Positions 40,459-53,018 of a stretch of DNA of 64,000 nucleotides are shown here, piece after piece. Source of the DNA: Rhodanobacter sp. C01 (lineage in GTDB: Bacteria; Pseudomonadota; Gammaproteobacteria; Xanthomonadales; Rhodanobacteraceae); contig NZ_MUNR01000012.1 in the NCBI RefSeq assembly GCF_002001045.1, forward strand, positions 372,001-436,000, read 5' to 3'. Numbering within the stretch: position 1 is the first letter of the stretch; each line of letters opens with the position of its first letter. The notes under the pieces are model-generated. The model was not told where the DNA came from. It searched no databases and saw only the letters and a program-made list of their open reading frames with translations. The translations under genes and the position numbers were made by a program.

Positions 40459-41208
40459 ATGCCGGACTTGATCGAACTGCTTACCTTCATAGCCGTCGGC
40501 GCCTTTGCACAGCTGATTGACGGCGCACTGGGCATGGCCTACGGCGTAACCTCGGCCGGTTTGCTGATGGGGCTGGGGATGCCGCCAGTCGCAGCCAGCG
40601 CCAGCGTGCATTACGCCGAGACTTTCACCTGTGGAGCCTCGGGTATCAGCCATCTCATGGCTGGCAACGTGCGCCGGCCGCTATTCCTTGCGCTGGCCAT
40701 ACCGGGTGTCCTGGGCGCTCTGCTTGGGGTGCTGGTGGCAGTCAATGTGCCGGCGCAATGGATGCGCATCGCATTGACGCCGTACCTGATCGGCATGGGG
40801 CTGTTCCTGCTGTTCCGGCGCAGTCGGGAGCCCGGACAGCGCACCGACGTACCGCGCGGCACCGCGCCGATGGGAATGGCTGCCGCTTTCGTGGATGCCA
40901 TTGGCGGCGGTGGCTGGAGCGCGCTGACCGTCACCATCCTGCTCGCCCGCGGCCTGCCTCCACGCGTGGCGATAGGCAGCGTGCACCTGGCCAAGTGCAT
41001 GGTGAGCATCGCGGCAAGCATCAGCTTCCTGGTCACGATCGGCACCAGTCATGGCACCGCCGTGATCGGCCTGATCATCGGTGGCGTACTCGCCGCTCCG
41101 TTCGGCGCCCTGTTCATCCGCCGCATTCCCGCACGGGCAGCCACCATGCTGGCGGGTTTCGCCGTGCTCGCACTGGGCATCAACAACGCGTTCCGCATGT
41201 TCGGCTGA
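40459..41208 (+). CDS. TauE/SafE-family permease
   Basis: The 249-residue inner-membrane protein has about seven to eight hydrophobic segments and the family pattern of two repeated halves with GALGMAYGVTSAGLLMGLGM and IGGGGWSALTVTILLARGLP. TauE/SafE proteins are proposed exporters or importers of sulfite, sulfoacetate and related anions. It is divergent from cysJ across a shared 149-bp promoter region, which points to a sulfur role such as sulfite export or sulfate import. The direction of transport cannot be read here. Confidence 0.85.
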   Translation: MPDLIELLTFIAVGAFAQLIDGALGMAYGVTSAGLLMGLGMPPVAASASVHYAETFTCGASGISHLMAGNVRRPLFLALAIPGVLGALLGVLVAVNVPAQWMRIALTPYLIGMGLFLLFRRSREPGQRTDVPRGTAPMGMAAAFVDAIGGGGWSALTVTILLARGLPPRVAIGSVHLAKCMVSIAASISFLVTIGTSHGTAVIGLIIGGVLAAPFGALFIRRIPARAATMLAGFAVLALGINNAFRMFG

Positions 41209-41241
41209 GCCAAAACCGGCCGCCGTCACTACAATGGGCAA

Positions 41242-42435
41242 ATGAGCCCAACCAGACACCTCCCCATCGAAGTCCGCGGCAGCGCCACCCGTCCGCTGGG
41301 CATGAGTCCGGCCCGATTCCTGCGTGATTACTGGCAGAAACGGCCTCTGCTGATCCGTGGCGCGTTTGCCGATTTCCAGCCGCCACTGCAACCGGACGAC
41401 CTGGCCGGCCTGGCCTGCGAGGATGGCGCACTGGCCCGGCTGATCGTCCACGACGAGCAGCGTGACCGCTGGCACGTCAATCCCGGGCCGCTGGGCGAAG
41501 CCGATTTCGCGAAGACACCCGACACCAACTGGACCCTGCTGGTGCAGGATGTGGACAAGTGGGATGCAGACGTCGCCGGACTGCTGGATCACTTCAACTT
41601 TCTGCCGAGCTGGCGCGTGGACGACATCATGGTGTCCTATGCCGAGCCAGGCGGCGGCGTCGGCGCGCATGTCGACCAGTACGACGTCTTCCTGCTGCAG
41701 GGCCTGGGTCAGCGCCACTGGGCAATCAGTGACGATCCGATGGCGCCGAAGGAATTCCGCCACGACATCGAACTGAAGCAGCTCGCACGATTCGAGCCGA
41801 CCCACGAATGGCTGCTGGAACCGGGCGACATGCTGTACCTGCCACCAGGCGTGCCGCACGACGGTCTAGCCTTCGGCGGCCCGTGCATGACGTTCTCGAT
41901 CGGCATGCGGGCGCCCTCGCAGGCCGAGCTGACCGGCGACCTGGCCGACCATATTGCCGAGCATCTGCCCGAAGAGCTGCGCTATGCCGACCCTGACCTG
42001 AAGCCGGCCAAGGCCACCGGCGAGATCGACCGCGCTGCGATCGAACGCCTGAAGTCCGCGCTGCCGTTTGCGGCCGTACTGCATGACGACATGCTGCGCG
42101 ACTGGTTCGGCCGGTTCATCACCCGCTACCGCAACGCCCAGGTACCCGCGCCGCTGGACAAGCCGTTGAGCGCAGATGCGCTGGCGAAACAGCTCGATGC
42201 CGGTGCTCAGCTGCTGCGTCACCCATGGTCCCGGCTGGCCTGGAGCCAGGGCCGGTCCAGTTGCACGCTGTACGCCAGCGGCCACGCCTATCCGGCCACA
42301 CCGGCACTGGCACAACAGCTGTGCGAGCAGCGGGCACTGCGTCTCACCAGGAAACCCGGCACGATCGAACGCGCCCTGCTGCTTGCACTGGTCAATGACG
42401 GTCATCTGCTGCCGAGGAAATCCCGCCGCCGATGA
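41242..42435 (+). CDS. roxA: RoxA/YcfD-type 2-oxoglutarate oxygenase (ribosomal arginine hydroxylase)
   Basis: The 397-residue JmjC-like oxygenase has the iron ligands H143 and D145 (GGVGAHVDQYDVFLLQG) and H206 (PPGVPHDGLA). E. coli YcfD/RoxA hydroxylates arginine 81 of ribosomal protein L16. Motifs RDYWQKRPLLIRGAF and FSIGMRAPS fit that group. The C-terminal winged-helix part (about residue 290 on) is present. It overlaps the next gene by 4 bp. Substrate identity is inferred from family. Confidence 0.9.
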   Translation: MSPTRHLPIEVRGSATRPLGMSPARFLRDYWQKRPLLIRGAFADFQPPLQPDDLAGLACEDGALARLIVHDEQRDRWHVNPGPLGEADFAKTPDTNWTLLVQDVDKWDADVAGLLDHFNFLPSWRVDDIMVSYAEPGGGVGAHVDQYDVFLLQGLGQRHWAISDDPMAPKEFRHDIELKQLARFEPTHEWLLEPGDMLYLPPGVPHDGLAFGGPCMTFSIGMRAPSQAELTGDLADHIAEHLPEELRYADPDLKPAKATGEIDRAAIERLKSALPFAAVLHDDMLRDWFGRFITRYRNAQVPAPLDKPLSADALAKQLDAGAQLLRHPWSRLAWSQGRSSCTLYASGHAYPATPALAQQLCEQRALRLTRKPGTIERALLLALVNDGHLLPRKSRRR

Positions 42436-43382
42436 AGCTGCAGAACTTCCACATCGAGCTTGCCGACTGGTCAAGCGAAAGTCAGCGCAAGGATCTTCTC
42501 GGCCTGCGCCACACCGTATTCGTGCAGGAACAGGGCGTGCCCGAGACGCGTGAACGGGACGGCCTCGATGGGGATTGCTGGCACGTGCTGGCACGTGACG
42601 AGGCGGGTCAGACGATCGGTTGCGGCCGGCTCACGCCCATGCACAAGATCGGTCGCATGGCGGTACTGCAGGGGTGGCGTGGACAGGGTATCGGCGTCGC
42701 CGTACTGCGCGAGCTGGTGGCCCGCGCGCGCGCGCTCGGCTGGCCGGAAGTCATGCTGGATGCGCAGGTCAGTGCGATCGGTTTCTACGAGCGCGAAGGC
42801 TTCCAGGCATACGGCGAAGAGTTCGAGGACGCCGGCATGCCACACCGGGCCATGCGCCTGGCATTGCCAGCGACCGTCGCCGATACCGCACCCCTGCGTG
42901 ACATCGGCGCACTGCCAGCCGGCACGCGCAGCGAAACTGCCGCCACGCGCCTGCAACTGCTGGGCGACGCGCGGCATCGGCTGGCCATTTACCTGCCTGT
43001 GCTGGGCAATGACAGTTACGCCAGCGCGGAAGAGCTGGCCGAGTTGAGGCGTGTCGCGATCTCCGGCCGCGGCGCGCAGATCCGGATCGTGCTGCACGAT
43101 CCGGCCGGCGCCCTGCTCAACGATCATCGGCTGATCGCATTGGCGCAACGCCTGCCGAGCTCCATGCAGATCCGCACGCCGCTGGAAGAGGCCGACCTGG
43201 CCTATGTCTCCGCCTATCTGATCAATGATGCCGGCGGCTATCTGTTCCTGCCCGAGGCGAACCGCCCGCAGGGCCGCGCGGCCCTTCACGACCGCGCCAG
43301 CCAGGCACCGTTGCAGCAGCATTTCGATGAAGTGTGGGAACGCGCGGAACGCGCCAGCGTCTTGCAGACACTGGATATCTGA
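42432..43382 (+). CDS. GNAT acetyltransferase fused to a C-terminal domain of unknown function
   Basis: The first ~145 residues are a GNAT acetyltransferase: LRHTVFVQEQGVPE, then RMAVLQGWRGQGIGVAVL (acetyl-CoA pyrophosphate loop) and AIGFYEREGFQAYGEEF. Residues ~160-316 form a second domain (QLLGDARHRLAIYLPVLGND, ISGRGAQIRIVLHDPAGALL, SAYLINDAGGYLFLPEANRP) that looks like the PLD-like DUF7931 type. The acetyl acceptor is unknown. Translational coupling with roxA suggests a ribosome or protein-modification role, but this is inference. Confidence 0.85.
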   Translation: MKLQNFHIELADWSSESQRKDLLGLRHTVFVQEQGVPETRERDGLDGDCWHVLARDEAGQTIGCGRLTPMHKIGRMAVLQGWRGQGIGVAVLRELVARARALGWPEVMLDAQVSAIGFYEREGFQAYGEEFEDAGMPHRAMRLALPATVADTAPLRDIGALPAGTRSETAATRLQLLGDARHRLAIYLPVLGNDSYASAEELAELRRVAISGRGAQIRIVLHDPAGALLNDHRLIALAQRLPSSMQIRTPLEEADLAYVSAYLINDAGGYLFLPEANRPQGRAALHDRASQAPLQQHFDEVWERAERASVLQTLDI

Positions 43383-43691
43383 CCGACAGGCTGACTCTGC
43401 TGAACACCAGCTGGCCCGAGATTTCCCCTGTCGATCGCCGATGACGGCGACAAAGTGCATGAAATCGCCGCCCGCGGTGAAAATCCTTTAGACCATCGTC
43501 TCGAATGCGCCCGGCAACCCATTCCGGACGCATTGTGGGTTGTCGCGTTGCAGCAGCCAAAGGCTATAATTGTCGGGATTCTCCCCAGTCATCCGTTTGA
43601 GCGGCCTGTCGGGCTTGAAAACCGACGCAAGACCGCGACTTCCTTGGTCATACGGATGGCTTGCAAGCATCCCTTCCCTGCCGGTGGTGAC
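43383..43691. other. Promoter region of sucAB (309 bp)
   Basis: This is the spacer between the GNAT gene and sucA. An open frame runs through its 3' part from 43455 into sucA, but its composition is not coding-like. It holds the -10 TATAAT at 43565. Confidence 0.6.
43540..43570 (+). promoter_or_regulatory. Candidate sucA promoter
   Basis: A consensus TATAAT (43565-43570) lies 19 bp after TTGTCG (43540-43545). The leader would be about 115 nt. Confidence 0.5.
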
Positions 43692-46529
43692 GTGAGTACA
43701 AACCTGATCCGCGAGTTCTTCGATTCCTCCCAACTCGCTGGCGGCAACGCCGATTACGTCGAATCGCTTTATGACGCCTGGCTGGCGGATACCGCTTCGG
43801 TGCCTGCCGATTGGGCCCAGTATTTTGAAACCTTCAAGGGTCGCGAGTCGGGAGATGTTTCCCATACCGCGGCCGTCGCACGTATCGAAGCGGCGCAAAA
43901 GCAGCGCCACAACGGGGCCACCGCCGCCCCCGTGAGCGACGAGCACGCGCGCAAACAGGCTGGCGTATTGCGCCTGCTCACTGCTTATCGCTCACGCGGC
44001 CACCTCGCCGCCGATCTCGACCCGCTCGGCCTGACCGAAAAGATGCCGGCGCCGGATCTCGGCCTGGCCTTCCACGGCTTGTCCGATGCCGACCTGAACA
44101 CCGAGTTCGATACCGGCAACTATGCCGGCAACGGTCAGCGCCTGAAGCTGGGTGATCTGCTGACCCGCTTGCAGAAGACCTACGCCAGCACGATCGGCGC
44201 CGAGTTCATGCACATCAGCAACCACGAGCAGCGCCACTGGATCTACAGCCGGCTTGAGCAGGCTGCCGGCAAGAGTGTGCTGGACAAGGCTGGCAAGCAG
44301 CGCGTGCTCGATGGCCTGACCGCAGCCGAGGGCCTGGAGCGCTACCTGCACACGAAATACGTGGGCCAGAAACGCTTCTCGCTGGAAGGCGGCGACAGCC
44401 TGATCCCGATGATCGACGACGTCGTGCGTGCCGCCGGCGACAATGGCATCAAGGAGCTGGTGATCGGCATGGCCCACCGCGGCCGCCTCAACGTGCTGGT
44501 CAATATCCTCGGCAAGCCGCCGAAGACCTTGTTCGACGAGTTCGAGGGCCGCTTCGAGCATCCGGACGATCCGGCGCATTCTGGCGACGTGAAGTACCAC
44601 ATGGGCTTCTCCGCCGACGTCAAGACGCCCAAGGGCGGCACGCACGTCGCGCTGGCGTTCAACCCGTCGCATCTGGAAATCGTCAACCCGGTGGTGACCG
44701 GTTCGGTCCATGCACGCCAGACGCGCCGCCGCGACACCCTGCACACGCAGTCGATGGCCGTGGTGATCCATGGCGATGCCGCGCTGGCCGGCCAGGGCGT
44801 GAACATGGAACTGTTCAACATGTCGCAGGCCCGCGGCTTCAAGATCGGCGGCAGCCTGCACATCGTGGTGAACAACCAGGTGGGCTTCACCACCTCGAAC
44901 CCGCAGGACGCGCGCTCGACCATGTACTGCACCGACCTGGCCAAGATGGTCAATGCGCCGGTGCTGCACGTGAACGGTGACGATCCGGAGGCGGTGATCG
45001 CGGTCACCCGCCTCGCCTATGATTTCCGCAAGCAGTTCCGCAAGGATGTGGTGATCGACCTGGTCTGCTACCGCCGCCACGGTCACAACGAAGCCGACGA
45101 ACCGGCCGCCACCCAGCCGGTGATGTACCAGATCATCCGCGCCCGCCCGACCACGCGCGACCTCTATCAGCAAAAGCTGGTGAAGGATGGCGTGCTGGCC
45201 GAGGGCGACGCCCAGAAACAGTTCGAGGCCTATCGCGACCGCCTGGAAACCGGCGACACGATGACCGAACTGGATCCTGCGCCGACACGCGACATCCACA
45301 TTGACTGGGCCCGCTTCAACGGCAAGCTGTCGACCAAGACCGATACCGGCGTGCCCAAACAGCGCCTGGTCGAGCTGGCCAACACGATTCTCGACCTGCC
45401 GAAAGACCTGGTGCTGCAGGCGCGCGTGGCGAAGATCTACGACGATCGCCGCAAGATGGCTGCCGGCGAGCTGCCCGGTGACTGGGGCTTCGCCGAGAAC
45501 CTGGCCTATGCCACCTTGATCGACCAGCAGCACAACCTGCGCCTGGTTGGCCAGGATTCCGGCCGCGGCACGTTCTTCCACCGTCATGCCGTGCTGCATG
45601 ACCAGAAGGACGGCCACACCTATATGCCGCTGGCGACCGTGCGCAATGGCGCCGACGTCGAAGTGATCGACTCCCTGCTCAGCGAGGAAGCGGTCATGGC
45701 GTTCGAGTACGGCCACGCCACCACCGATCCCGATACCCTGCATATCTGGGAAGCCCAGTTCGGCGACTTCGCCAATGGCGCCCAGGTGGTGATCGATCAG
45801 TTCATCAGCTCCGGCGAATCGAAGTGGAACCGCCTGTGCGGTCTTGCGCTGTTCCTGCCGCACGGCTACGAAGGCCAGGGGCCGGAGCATTCCTCCGCAC
45901 GTCTGGAGCGCTTCCTGCAGCTGTGTGCATTCGACAACATGCAGGTCTGCGTGCCGACCACGCCGGCGCAGGATTTCCACATGATCCGCCGGCAGATGCT
46001 GCGCCCGGTGCGCAAGCCGCTGATCGTGATGACGCCGAAATCGCTGCTGCGCCACAAGCTGGCCGTATCCACGCTGGACGAGCTGGCCAACGGCAGCTTC
46101 CAGCTGGTGATCGGCGAGCATCGCGACCAGCCGGCAAAGAAGGTCAAGCGCGTCGTGCTGTGCTCGGGCAAGGTCTATTACGACTTGCTGGAAGAGTCCG
46201 ACAAGCGCGGCTTGCAGGATGTCGCGATCGTGCGCGTCGAGCAGCTGTATCCGTTCCCGCGTACCGAAGTCAGCGCTGAACTGGACAAGTATCCTTCCGC
46301 CAAGGAAGTGATCTGGTGCCAGGAAGAACCGATGAATCAGGGCGCCTGGTTCCAGATCCGTCACCACCTGCAGGCCTGCACCGGCAGCAAGCGCAGTCTC
46401 TCGTACGCAGGACGCGCGCGCTCGCCAGCACCGGCCGCCGGCCATCTCAACACCCATGTTGCCGAACAGGCAGCACTCGTCGAGCAGGCGCTGGTCGCGC
46501 CGGTCGGCACCGACCATTCAGCAGAATAA
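43692..46529 (+). CDS. sucA: 2-Oxoglutarate dehydrogenase E1 component
   Basis: E1 decarboxylates 2-oxoglutarate with thiamine diphosphate and passes succinyl to E2. The GTG start at 43692 gives [20 protein letters not shown], the conserved E1o N-terminus (945 residues). An ATG 36 bases upstream is possible but adds non-conserved residues. Motifs seen are [41 protein letters not shown] (thiamine/Mg site) and [13 protein letters not shown]. It is the first gene of sucA-sucB-lpd. sucCD and sdh are not in the window. Confidence 0.96.
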   Translation: MSTNLIREFFDSSQLAGGNADYVESLYDAWLADTASVPADWAQYFETFKGRESGDVSHTAAVARIEAAQKQRHNGATAAPVSDEHARKQAGVLRLLTAYRSRGHLAADLDPLGLTEKMPAPDLGLAFHGLSDADLNTEFDTGNYAGNGQRLKLGDLLTRLQKTYASTIGAEFMHISNHEQRHWIYSRLEQAAGKSVLDKAGKQRVLDGLTAAEGLERYLHTKYVGQKRFSLEGGDSLIPMIDDVVRAAGDNGIKELVIGMAHRGRLNVLVNILGKPPKTLFDEFEGRFEHPDDPAHSGDVKYHMGFSADVKTPKGGTHVALAFNPSHLEIVNPVVTGSVHARQTRRRDTLHTQSMAVVIHGDAALAGQGVNMELFNMSQARGFKIGGSLHIVVNNQVGFTTSNPQDARSTMYCTDLAKMVNAPVLHVNGDDPEAVIAVTRLAYDFRKQFRKDVVIDLVCYRRHGHNEADEPAATQPVMYQIIRARPTTRDLYQQKLVKDGVLAEGDAQKQFEAYRDRLETGDTMTELDPAPTRDIHIDWARFNGKLSTKTDTGVPKQRLVELANTILDLPKDLVLQARVAKIYDDRRKMAAGELPGDWGFAENLAYATLIDQQHNLRLVGQDSGRGTFFHRHAVLHDQKDGHTYMPLATVRNGADVEVIDSLLSEEAVMAFEYGHATTDPDTLHIWEAQFGDFANGAQVVIDQFISSGESKWNRLCGLALFLPHGYEGQGPEHSSARLERFLQLCAFDNMQVCVPTTPAQDFHMIRRQMLRPVRKPLIVMTPKSLLRHKLAVSTLDELANGSFQLVIGEHRDQPAKKVKRVVLCSGKVYYDLLEESDKRGLQDVAIVRVEQLYPFPRTEVSAELDKYPSAKEVIWCQEEPMNQGAWFQIRHHLQACTGSKRSLSYAGRARSPAPAAGHLNTHVAEQAALVEQALVAPVGTDHSAE

Positions 46530-46546
46530 AGGCCCAAGGATCCCTC

Positions 46547-47752
<1,206 letters not shown>

Positions 47753-47776
47753 CCAAGCAGCAAAATAGGTAACGGA

Positions 47777-47837
47777 GCTCTGGTACTGAATATCGCTGAC
47801 GCATACGGTTTTCGCGTTGCATTCCAGTCACCAGAGC
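47777..47837 (+). promoter_or_regulatory. Hairpin in the sucB-lpd spacer
   Basis: GCTCTGGTACTG (47777-47788) can pair with CAGTCACCAGAGC (47825-47837) with one bulged base and a 36-nt loop. It lies 49 bases before the lpd start and could modulate lpd expression relative to sucAB. Function is unproven. Confidence 0.45.
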
Positions 47838-47865
47838 CCATATCCGCTCCATCTGCGGGCACTGA

Positions 47866-49311
<1,446 letters not shown>

Positions 49312-49313
49312 TC

Positions 49314-49333
49314 GTACGCGGCTAGCCGCGTAC
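49314..49333. other. Perfect 20-bp palindrome after lpd
   Basis: GTACGCGGCTAGCCGCGTAC is fully self-complementary and lies 3 bp after the lpd stop. It has no T-tract, so it may slow 3' decay instead of terminating. Confidence 0.6.
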
Positions 49334-49350
49334 TGCCTGCACCACACGCG

Positions 49351-49382
49351 ACCCGTCTCCCAAGGACGGGTTTTGCGCTTTT
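49351..49382 (+). terminator. Terminator after lpd
   Basis: Stem ACCCGTC / GACGGGT with a 7-base loop is followed by TTTGCGCTTTT. It separates sucAB-lpd from the LOG gene. Confidence 0.7.
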
Positions 49383-49392
49383 GGAGATATAG

Positions 49393-49989
49393 ATGGCCAA
49401 AGTTACATCGCTCTGCGTCTACTGTGGATCCAGCCCCGGCAATCATCCCGAATATACCGAACAGGCCAACGCGTTCGGTGCAGAAATGGCTCGTCGCGAC
49501 ATCGCCCTGGTCTACGGTGGCGGCAAGGTCGGCCTGATGGGCACCGTGGCTGATGCCGTGCTGGCCGGTGGAGGCAAGGTCATCGGCGTGATCCCGCGCC
49601 AGCTGGTGGAGCTCGAGGTGGCGCATCCGGGCCTGAGCGAGCTGCAGGTGGTCGAGACCATGCACCAGCGCAAGACGCGCATGTACGAACTGTCCGGCGC
49701 TTTCGTCGCGCTGCCCGGCGGCTTCGGCACGATGGATGAGATGTTCGAGATGCTGACCTGGGCGCAGCTCGGCCTGCATCGCTATCCGTGTGCGTTCCTT
49801 GATGTGCGCGGTTATTACGATGGCCTGCGCACGATGATGGATCACATGGTCGACGAAGGCTTCGTGAAGACCGGCCAACGCGACAGCCTCTGGTTCGGCG
49901 ACTCGAGGACCGCACTGTTCGACTGGATGGACAGCTACGACGGCGGCAACGCATCGCGTGTGATCGGCCCATCCAGCGTCAAGGCCTGA
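49393..49989 (+). CDS. LOG-family nucleotide phosphoribohydrolase (TIGR00730 type)
   Basis: The 198-residue Rossmann-fold protein belongs to the LONELY GUY family, which removes ribose 5-phosphate from cytokinin-type nucleotides or AMP. Motifs GGGKVGLMGTVADAVLAGGG and the catalytic PGGFGTMDEMFE (PGGxGTxxE) are intact. Proteins annotated as lysine decarboxylase often belong here wrongly. It is 15 bp upstream of the YhdH-type gene and may be cotranscribed with it. The physiological substrate is unknown. Confidence 0.92.
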   Translation: MAKVTSLCVYCGSSPGNHPEYTEQANAFGAEMARRDIALVYGGGKVGLMGTVADAVLAGGGKVIGVIPRQLVELEVAHPGLSELQVVETMHQRKTRMYELSGAFVALPGGFGTMDEMFEMLTWAQLGLHRYPCAFLDVRGYYDGLRTMMDHMVDEGFVKTGQRDSLWFGDSRTALFDWMDSYDGGNASRVIGPSSVKA

Positions 49990-50004
49990 AACCGGAGATC
50001 CCAG

Positions 50005-51003
50005 ATGGCTACGTTCCGCGCCTTCCGCATCCACAACGATGATGCCGGCTATCGCACCAGCATCGAGAGCATGACGGCCGATGCGCTATCGCCAGGCGAG
50101 GTGCTGATCAAGGCCGCGTATTCGTCGGTGAACTTCAAGGATGCGCTTGCCGGTACCGGCAAGGGCAAGATCCTCCGCCAGTACCCGCTGAACGGCGGTA
50201 TCGACGTGGCCGGCCACGTGGTCGCCTCCACCGATCCGGCGTTCAAGGAAGGCGATGCCGTGCTGTGTACCGGCTCAGGCCTGTCCGAGACCCGTGATGG
50301 CGGCTACGGCGAATACGCACGGCTGGACACCCGCTGGACGATTCCGCTGCCGCCGGGCCTGAGCCTGCGCGAAAGCATGATCCTCGGCACCGCCGGCTTC
50401 ACCGCCGCGCTGGCGTTGCTGCGCATGCAGGACAACCGGCAGACGCCGGCGCTCGGGCCACTCGCCGTGACTGGTGCCAGTGGCGGCGTCGGTCAGCTAG
50501 CGATCGATATCTTCACTCGCACCGGTTACGAAGTGCATGCGATCAGCGGCAAGGCCGATCATTTCGATTTCCTGCGCAGTCTCGGCGCCACCGCATGTAT
50601 CGACCGCCACCAACTCGCCTTCAGCGGCAAGCCGATGGATTCGGTGCGCTTCGGCGGCGCACTGGACAACGTCGGCGGCGCGATGCTGGCTGGCCTGCTG
50701 CCGCTGGTCGCACCCTATGGCAACGTGGCGATCTGCGGCAATGCCGGCGGCATCGCGTTCGACAGTACCGTGATGCCGTTCATCATCCGCGGCACCTCGC
50801 TACTTGGCATCGCCTCGGCCGGCACTGCACGCGACATCCGCGACGTGGTCTGGCAGCATCTGGCCAGCGACTGGAAGCCGCAGCACCTGGATCGCATTGC
50901 CACGCGTGAAATCAGCCTCGACGAACTGCCTGGCGTGTTTGCGCACATGCTCGATGGCAACTCGTTTGGTCGCACACTGGTACGCATCGGCGGCACGGTT
51001 TGA
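50005..51003 (+). CDS. YhdH/AcuI-type NADPH oxidoreductase
   Basis: The 332-residue medium-chain reductase of the quinone-oxidoreductase/YhdH-YhfP group has the nucleotide loop LAVTGASGGVGQLAIDIF, the substrate/domain motif SSVNFKDALAGTGKGKILRQ and the catalytic-zone GIDVAGHVVASTDP. No zinc-ligand cysteine set is present, as expected. AcuI members reduce acryloyl-CoA; others reduce enones or quinones, so the substrate is not fixed. It follows the LOG gene by 15 bp. Confidence 0.88.
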   Translation: MATFRAFRIHNDDAGYRTSIESMTADALSPGEVLIKAAYSSVNFKDALAGTGKGKILRQYPLNGGIDVAGHVVASTDPAFKEGDAVLCTGSGLSETRDGGYGEYARLDTRWTIPLPPGLSLRESMILGTAGFTAALALLRMQDNRQTPALGPLAVTGASGGVGQLAIDIFTRTGYEVHAISGKADHFDFLRSLGATACIDRHQLAFSGKPMDSVRFGGALDNVGGAMLAGLLPLVAPYGNVAICGNAGGIAFDSTVMPFIIRGTSLLGIASAGTARDIRDVVWQHLASDWKPQHLDRIATREISLDELPGVFAHMLDGNSFGRTLVRIGGTV

Positions 51004-51072
51004 CGAAACCGTGCTTGGAAGTAAGGCCGCCACGGCTTAGAATCAACGAAACTCGCTGGGGACTATCACCTT

Positions 51073-51438
51073 ATGGCACGTATCCTGATTGTCGACGATT
51101 CCCCGTCCCAACTGCTGGGCATCAAGCGGATCGTCGAAAAACTCGGGCATGAGACGCTTTCCGCCGAAGATGGCGCCGCCGGTGTCGAAGTGGCCAAGGC
51201 GGAAAAGCCCGACCTGATCCTGATGGACGTGGTGATGCCCAACCTCAATGGGTTCCAGGCCACCCGCACGATCAGCAAGAATGCCGACACCGCACATATC
51301 CCGATCATCCTGGTGACCACCAAGGATCAGGAGACCGACAAGGTCTGGGGCATGCGTCAGGGTGCCAAGGCCTATGTGACCAAGCCGATCAAGGAAGAGG
51401 AACTGGTCAAGGCGCTGAACGAGTTCCTGCCACACTGA
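51073..51438 (+). CDS. pilH: Single-domain response regulator, PilH-like
   Basis: This 121-residue receiver-only protein has acid pocket D8/D9 (LIVDDSPSQ), phosphoacceptor D52 (LILMDVVMPNLNG), a Thr in LVTTKDQ and the conserved Lys in VTKPIKEE. Sequence style (GMRQGAKAYVTKPIKEEELV) matches PilH, which controls type IV pilus retraction through the Chp chemosensory system. No pilG, pilI, pilJ or chpA is nearby, so the Pil assignment is by similarity only. The stop is followed by a strong terminator. Confidence 0.8.
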   Translation: MARILIVDDSPSQLLGIKRIVEKLGHETLSAEDGAAGVEVAKAEKPDLILMDVVMPNLNGFQATRTISKNADTAHIPIILVTTKDQETDKVWGMRQGAKAYVTKPIKEEELVKALNEFLPH

Positions 51439-51466
51439 GCTGGCTCGATAACTTTCCGGGTTCATC

Positions 51467-51492
51467 AAAACGGCGCCTTCGGCGCCGTTTTT
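51467..51492. terminator. Bidirectional terminator, pilH / DnaJ
   Basis: Stem AAAACGGCGCC / GGCGCCGTTTT with a TTC loop between convergent genes. Confidence 0.93.
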
Positions 51493-51514
51493 CGTTGGCT
51501 GAAGGAAAACCTGA

Positions 51515-52414
51515 TCACCGGCGCGGATCGAAATCCTTGAAGTGCTCATGCAGCGCTTCGTAGGCGGCACGCTGGTCGTCACTCTCCGGCGCCGGCGCCC
51601 GGATCGACAGCTCCACCATCTGATCGCCCGGGTGTGCCCCCGGCATGCCACGGCCCTTCAGGCGCAGCTTGCGGCCCGACTGCGAACCCGCCGGTATGCG
51701 CAGGTCCACCGTGCCGGCCAGCGTCGGTACCGGTATCGTGGCGCCAAGCGCCGCTTCCCACGGCGTGATCGGCAGCACATGTACGACGTTGCGACCGTCC
51801 AGGCGGAAGCGGGCATCGTCGTGAATGCCTACTTCCAGCAACAGGTCGCCATTCGGCCCACCCGCCATGCCGGGCTGGCCCTGGCCCGAAAGGCGGATCA
51901 CCTGTCCGGGGTTGATGCCGGCCGGGATCTTCACTTCCAGCACGCGTTCGCCACCGGCCGGGTCATGCATCGCCAGGCGCGTGCGGCCACCATCGAACGC
52001 GGTCTGCAGATCGATCCGCACCGACGCTTGCACGTCCTGGCCTCTGCGTGGGCGCGGCTGGCCACGCTGGCCTCCAGCGCCGCCTCGGCCGAACAGGCTC
52101 TCGAAGAAATCGCTGAAATCGCCGTCGCCACCATCGCCGAAACCCTGGCCCTGGCCTTGCCAGCCAGGTGGTGGGCGGAATTGCTCGCCACCGCGGTAGC
52201 CGCCGGCACGCAGCTGATCGTAGGAGCGCCGCTTCTCGGCGTCCTTGAGCACTTCGTTGGCCTCGTTGATCGCCTTGAATTTCTCCTCGGCGCCAGCTTC
52301 CTTGTTCTTGTCCGGATGGTACTTGCGCGCCAGCTTGCGATAAGAGGCCTTGATCTCGGCCTCGCTGGCATCGGGCTTCACGCCCAGGATCTCGTAATAG
52401 TCTTTGAATTCCAC
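51515..52414 (-). CDS. cbpA: CbpA-type DnaJ co-chaperone
   Basis: The 299-residue protein is a J-domain protein: residues 1-70 carry the HPD motif ([10 protein letters not shown]), then a Gly/Phe-rich linker and the two beta-domains of the DnaJ C-terminal fold ([29 protein letters not shown]). The cysteine-rich zinc finger of DnaJ is absent, as in CbpA. It stimulates DnaK and binds curved DNA in E. coli. The GTG at 52414 with GGGGAG 8 bases upstream is preferred over ATG 52474; translation then begins [12 protein letters not shown]. It is divergent from the peroxiredoxin gene, 121 bp away. Confidence 0.88.
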   Translation of the reverse strand: MEFKDYYEILGVKPDASEAEIKASYRKLARKYHPDKNKEAGAEEKFKAINEANEVLKDAEKRRSYDQLRAGGYRGGEQFRPPPGWQGQGQGFGDGGDGDFSDFFESLFGRGGAGGQRGQPRPRRGQDVQASVRIDLQTAFDGGRTRLAMHDPAGGERVLEVKIPAGINPGQVIRLSGQGQPGMAGGPNGDLLLEVGIHDDARFRLDGRNVVHVLPITPWEAALGATIPVPTLAGTVDLRIPAGSQSGRKLRLKGRGMPGAHPGDQMVELSIRAPAPESDDQRAAYEALHEHFKDFDPRR

Positions 52415-52535
52415 TGCCGCTCCCCGGCCTCGAACGGCCTGCTCAGGAAGTAGGTCCATCGCCGCCTGATTCAAGGCGACAGCGGACCTCTTCGAGGTTT
52501 AGTATCGCCGTTTCCTGCCTGTCGACGAACATCCG

Positions 52536-53018
52536 ATGACTATCCAGCCCGGCGACCATCTTCCTGATGTGGCTATCACGGTCATTGATGGCGATATCCA
52601 GCCTCGCACTGCCGCAGAGCTGTTCGACGGTCGCAAGGTGGTTCTGTTCGCGGTGCCCGGCGCGTTCACGCCCACCTGCTCCAACAGGCACCTGCCCGGC
52701 TACGTGGAACACTATCAGGCATTCGCGGATCGCGGTGTCACGGTGATGTGCCTGGCTGTCAACGACGCCTACGTGATGCAGGCCTGGGCACAGGCACAGC
52801 ATGTACCGCAGGGACTGCTGATGCTCGCCGACGGCAATGGCAGCTTCACCCGCGCACTGGGTCTGGAGCTGGATGGCACCAGCTATGGCATGGGCCTGCG
52901 TGCTCGTCGCTTTGCGCTGTATGCCGAGGATAGTGTGGTCCGACAATTGCACGTCGAGGCACCAGGCGAGTTTCGCGTCACCAGCGCCACGGCCATGCTT
53001 GAGGCCATCGCCGGCTAG
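52536..53018 (+). CDS. Peroxiredoxin, Prx5-type
   Basis: The 160-residue thiol peroxidase has the peroxidatic cysteine C48 in PGAFTPTCSNRHLPGYVEH and the arginine-containing C-terminal half (LRARRFALYAEDSVVRQL). The sequence matches the Prx5/AhpE-like redoxin group, which reduces H2O2 and alkyl hydroperoxides using thioredoxin or glutaredoxin. C72 (VTVMCLAVND) is the only other cysteine nearby. Being next to a chaperone gene but not an oxidative-stress operon, its regulation is unclear. Confidence 0.9.
   Translation: MTIQPGDHLPDVAITVIDGDIQPRTAAELFDGRKVVLFAVPGAFTPTCSNRHLPGYVEHYQAFADRGVTVMCLAVNDAYVMQAWAQAQHVPQGLLMLADGNGSFTRALGLELDGTSYGMGLRARRFALYAEDSVVRQLHVEAPGEFRVTSATAMLEAIAG

Noticed and set aside
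43455-43691. N-terminal extension of SucA from 43455
   Set aside because: Composition is not coding-like and the conserved E1 start begins at the GTG at 43692.
43992-46517. Very long open frame opposite sucA
   Set aside because: Antisense shadow of sucA caused by codon bias, with no domain or ribosome binding site.
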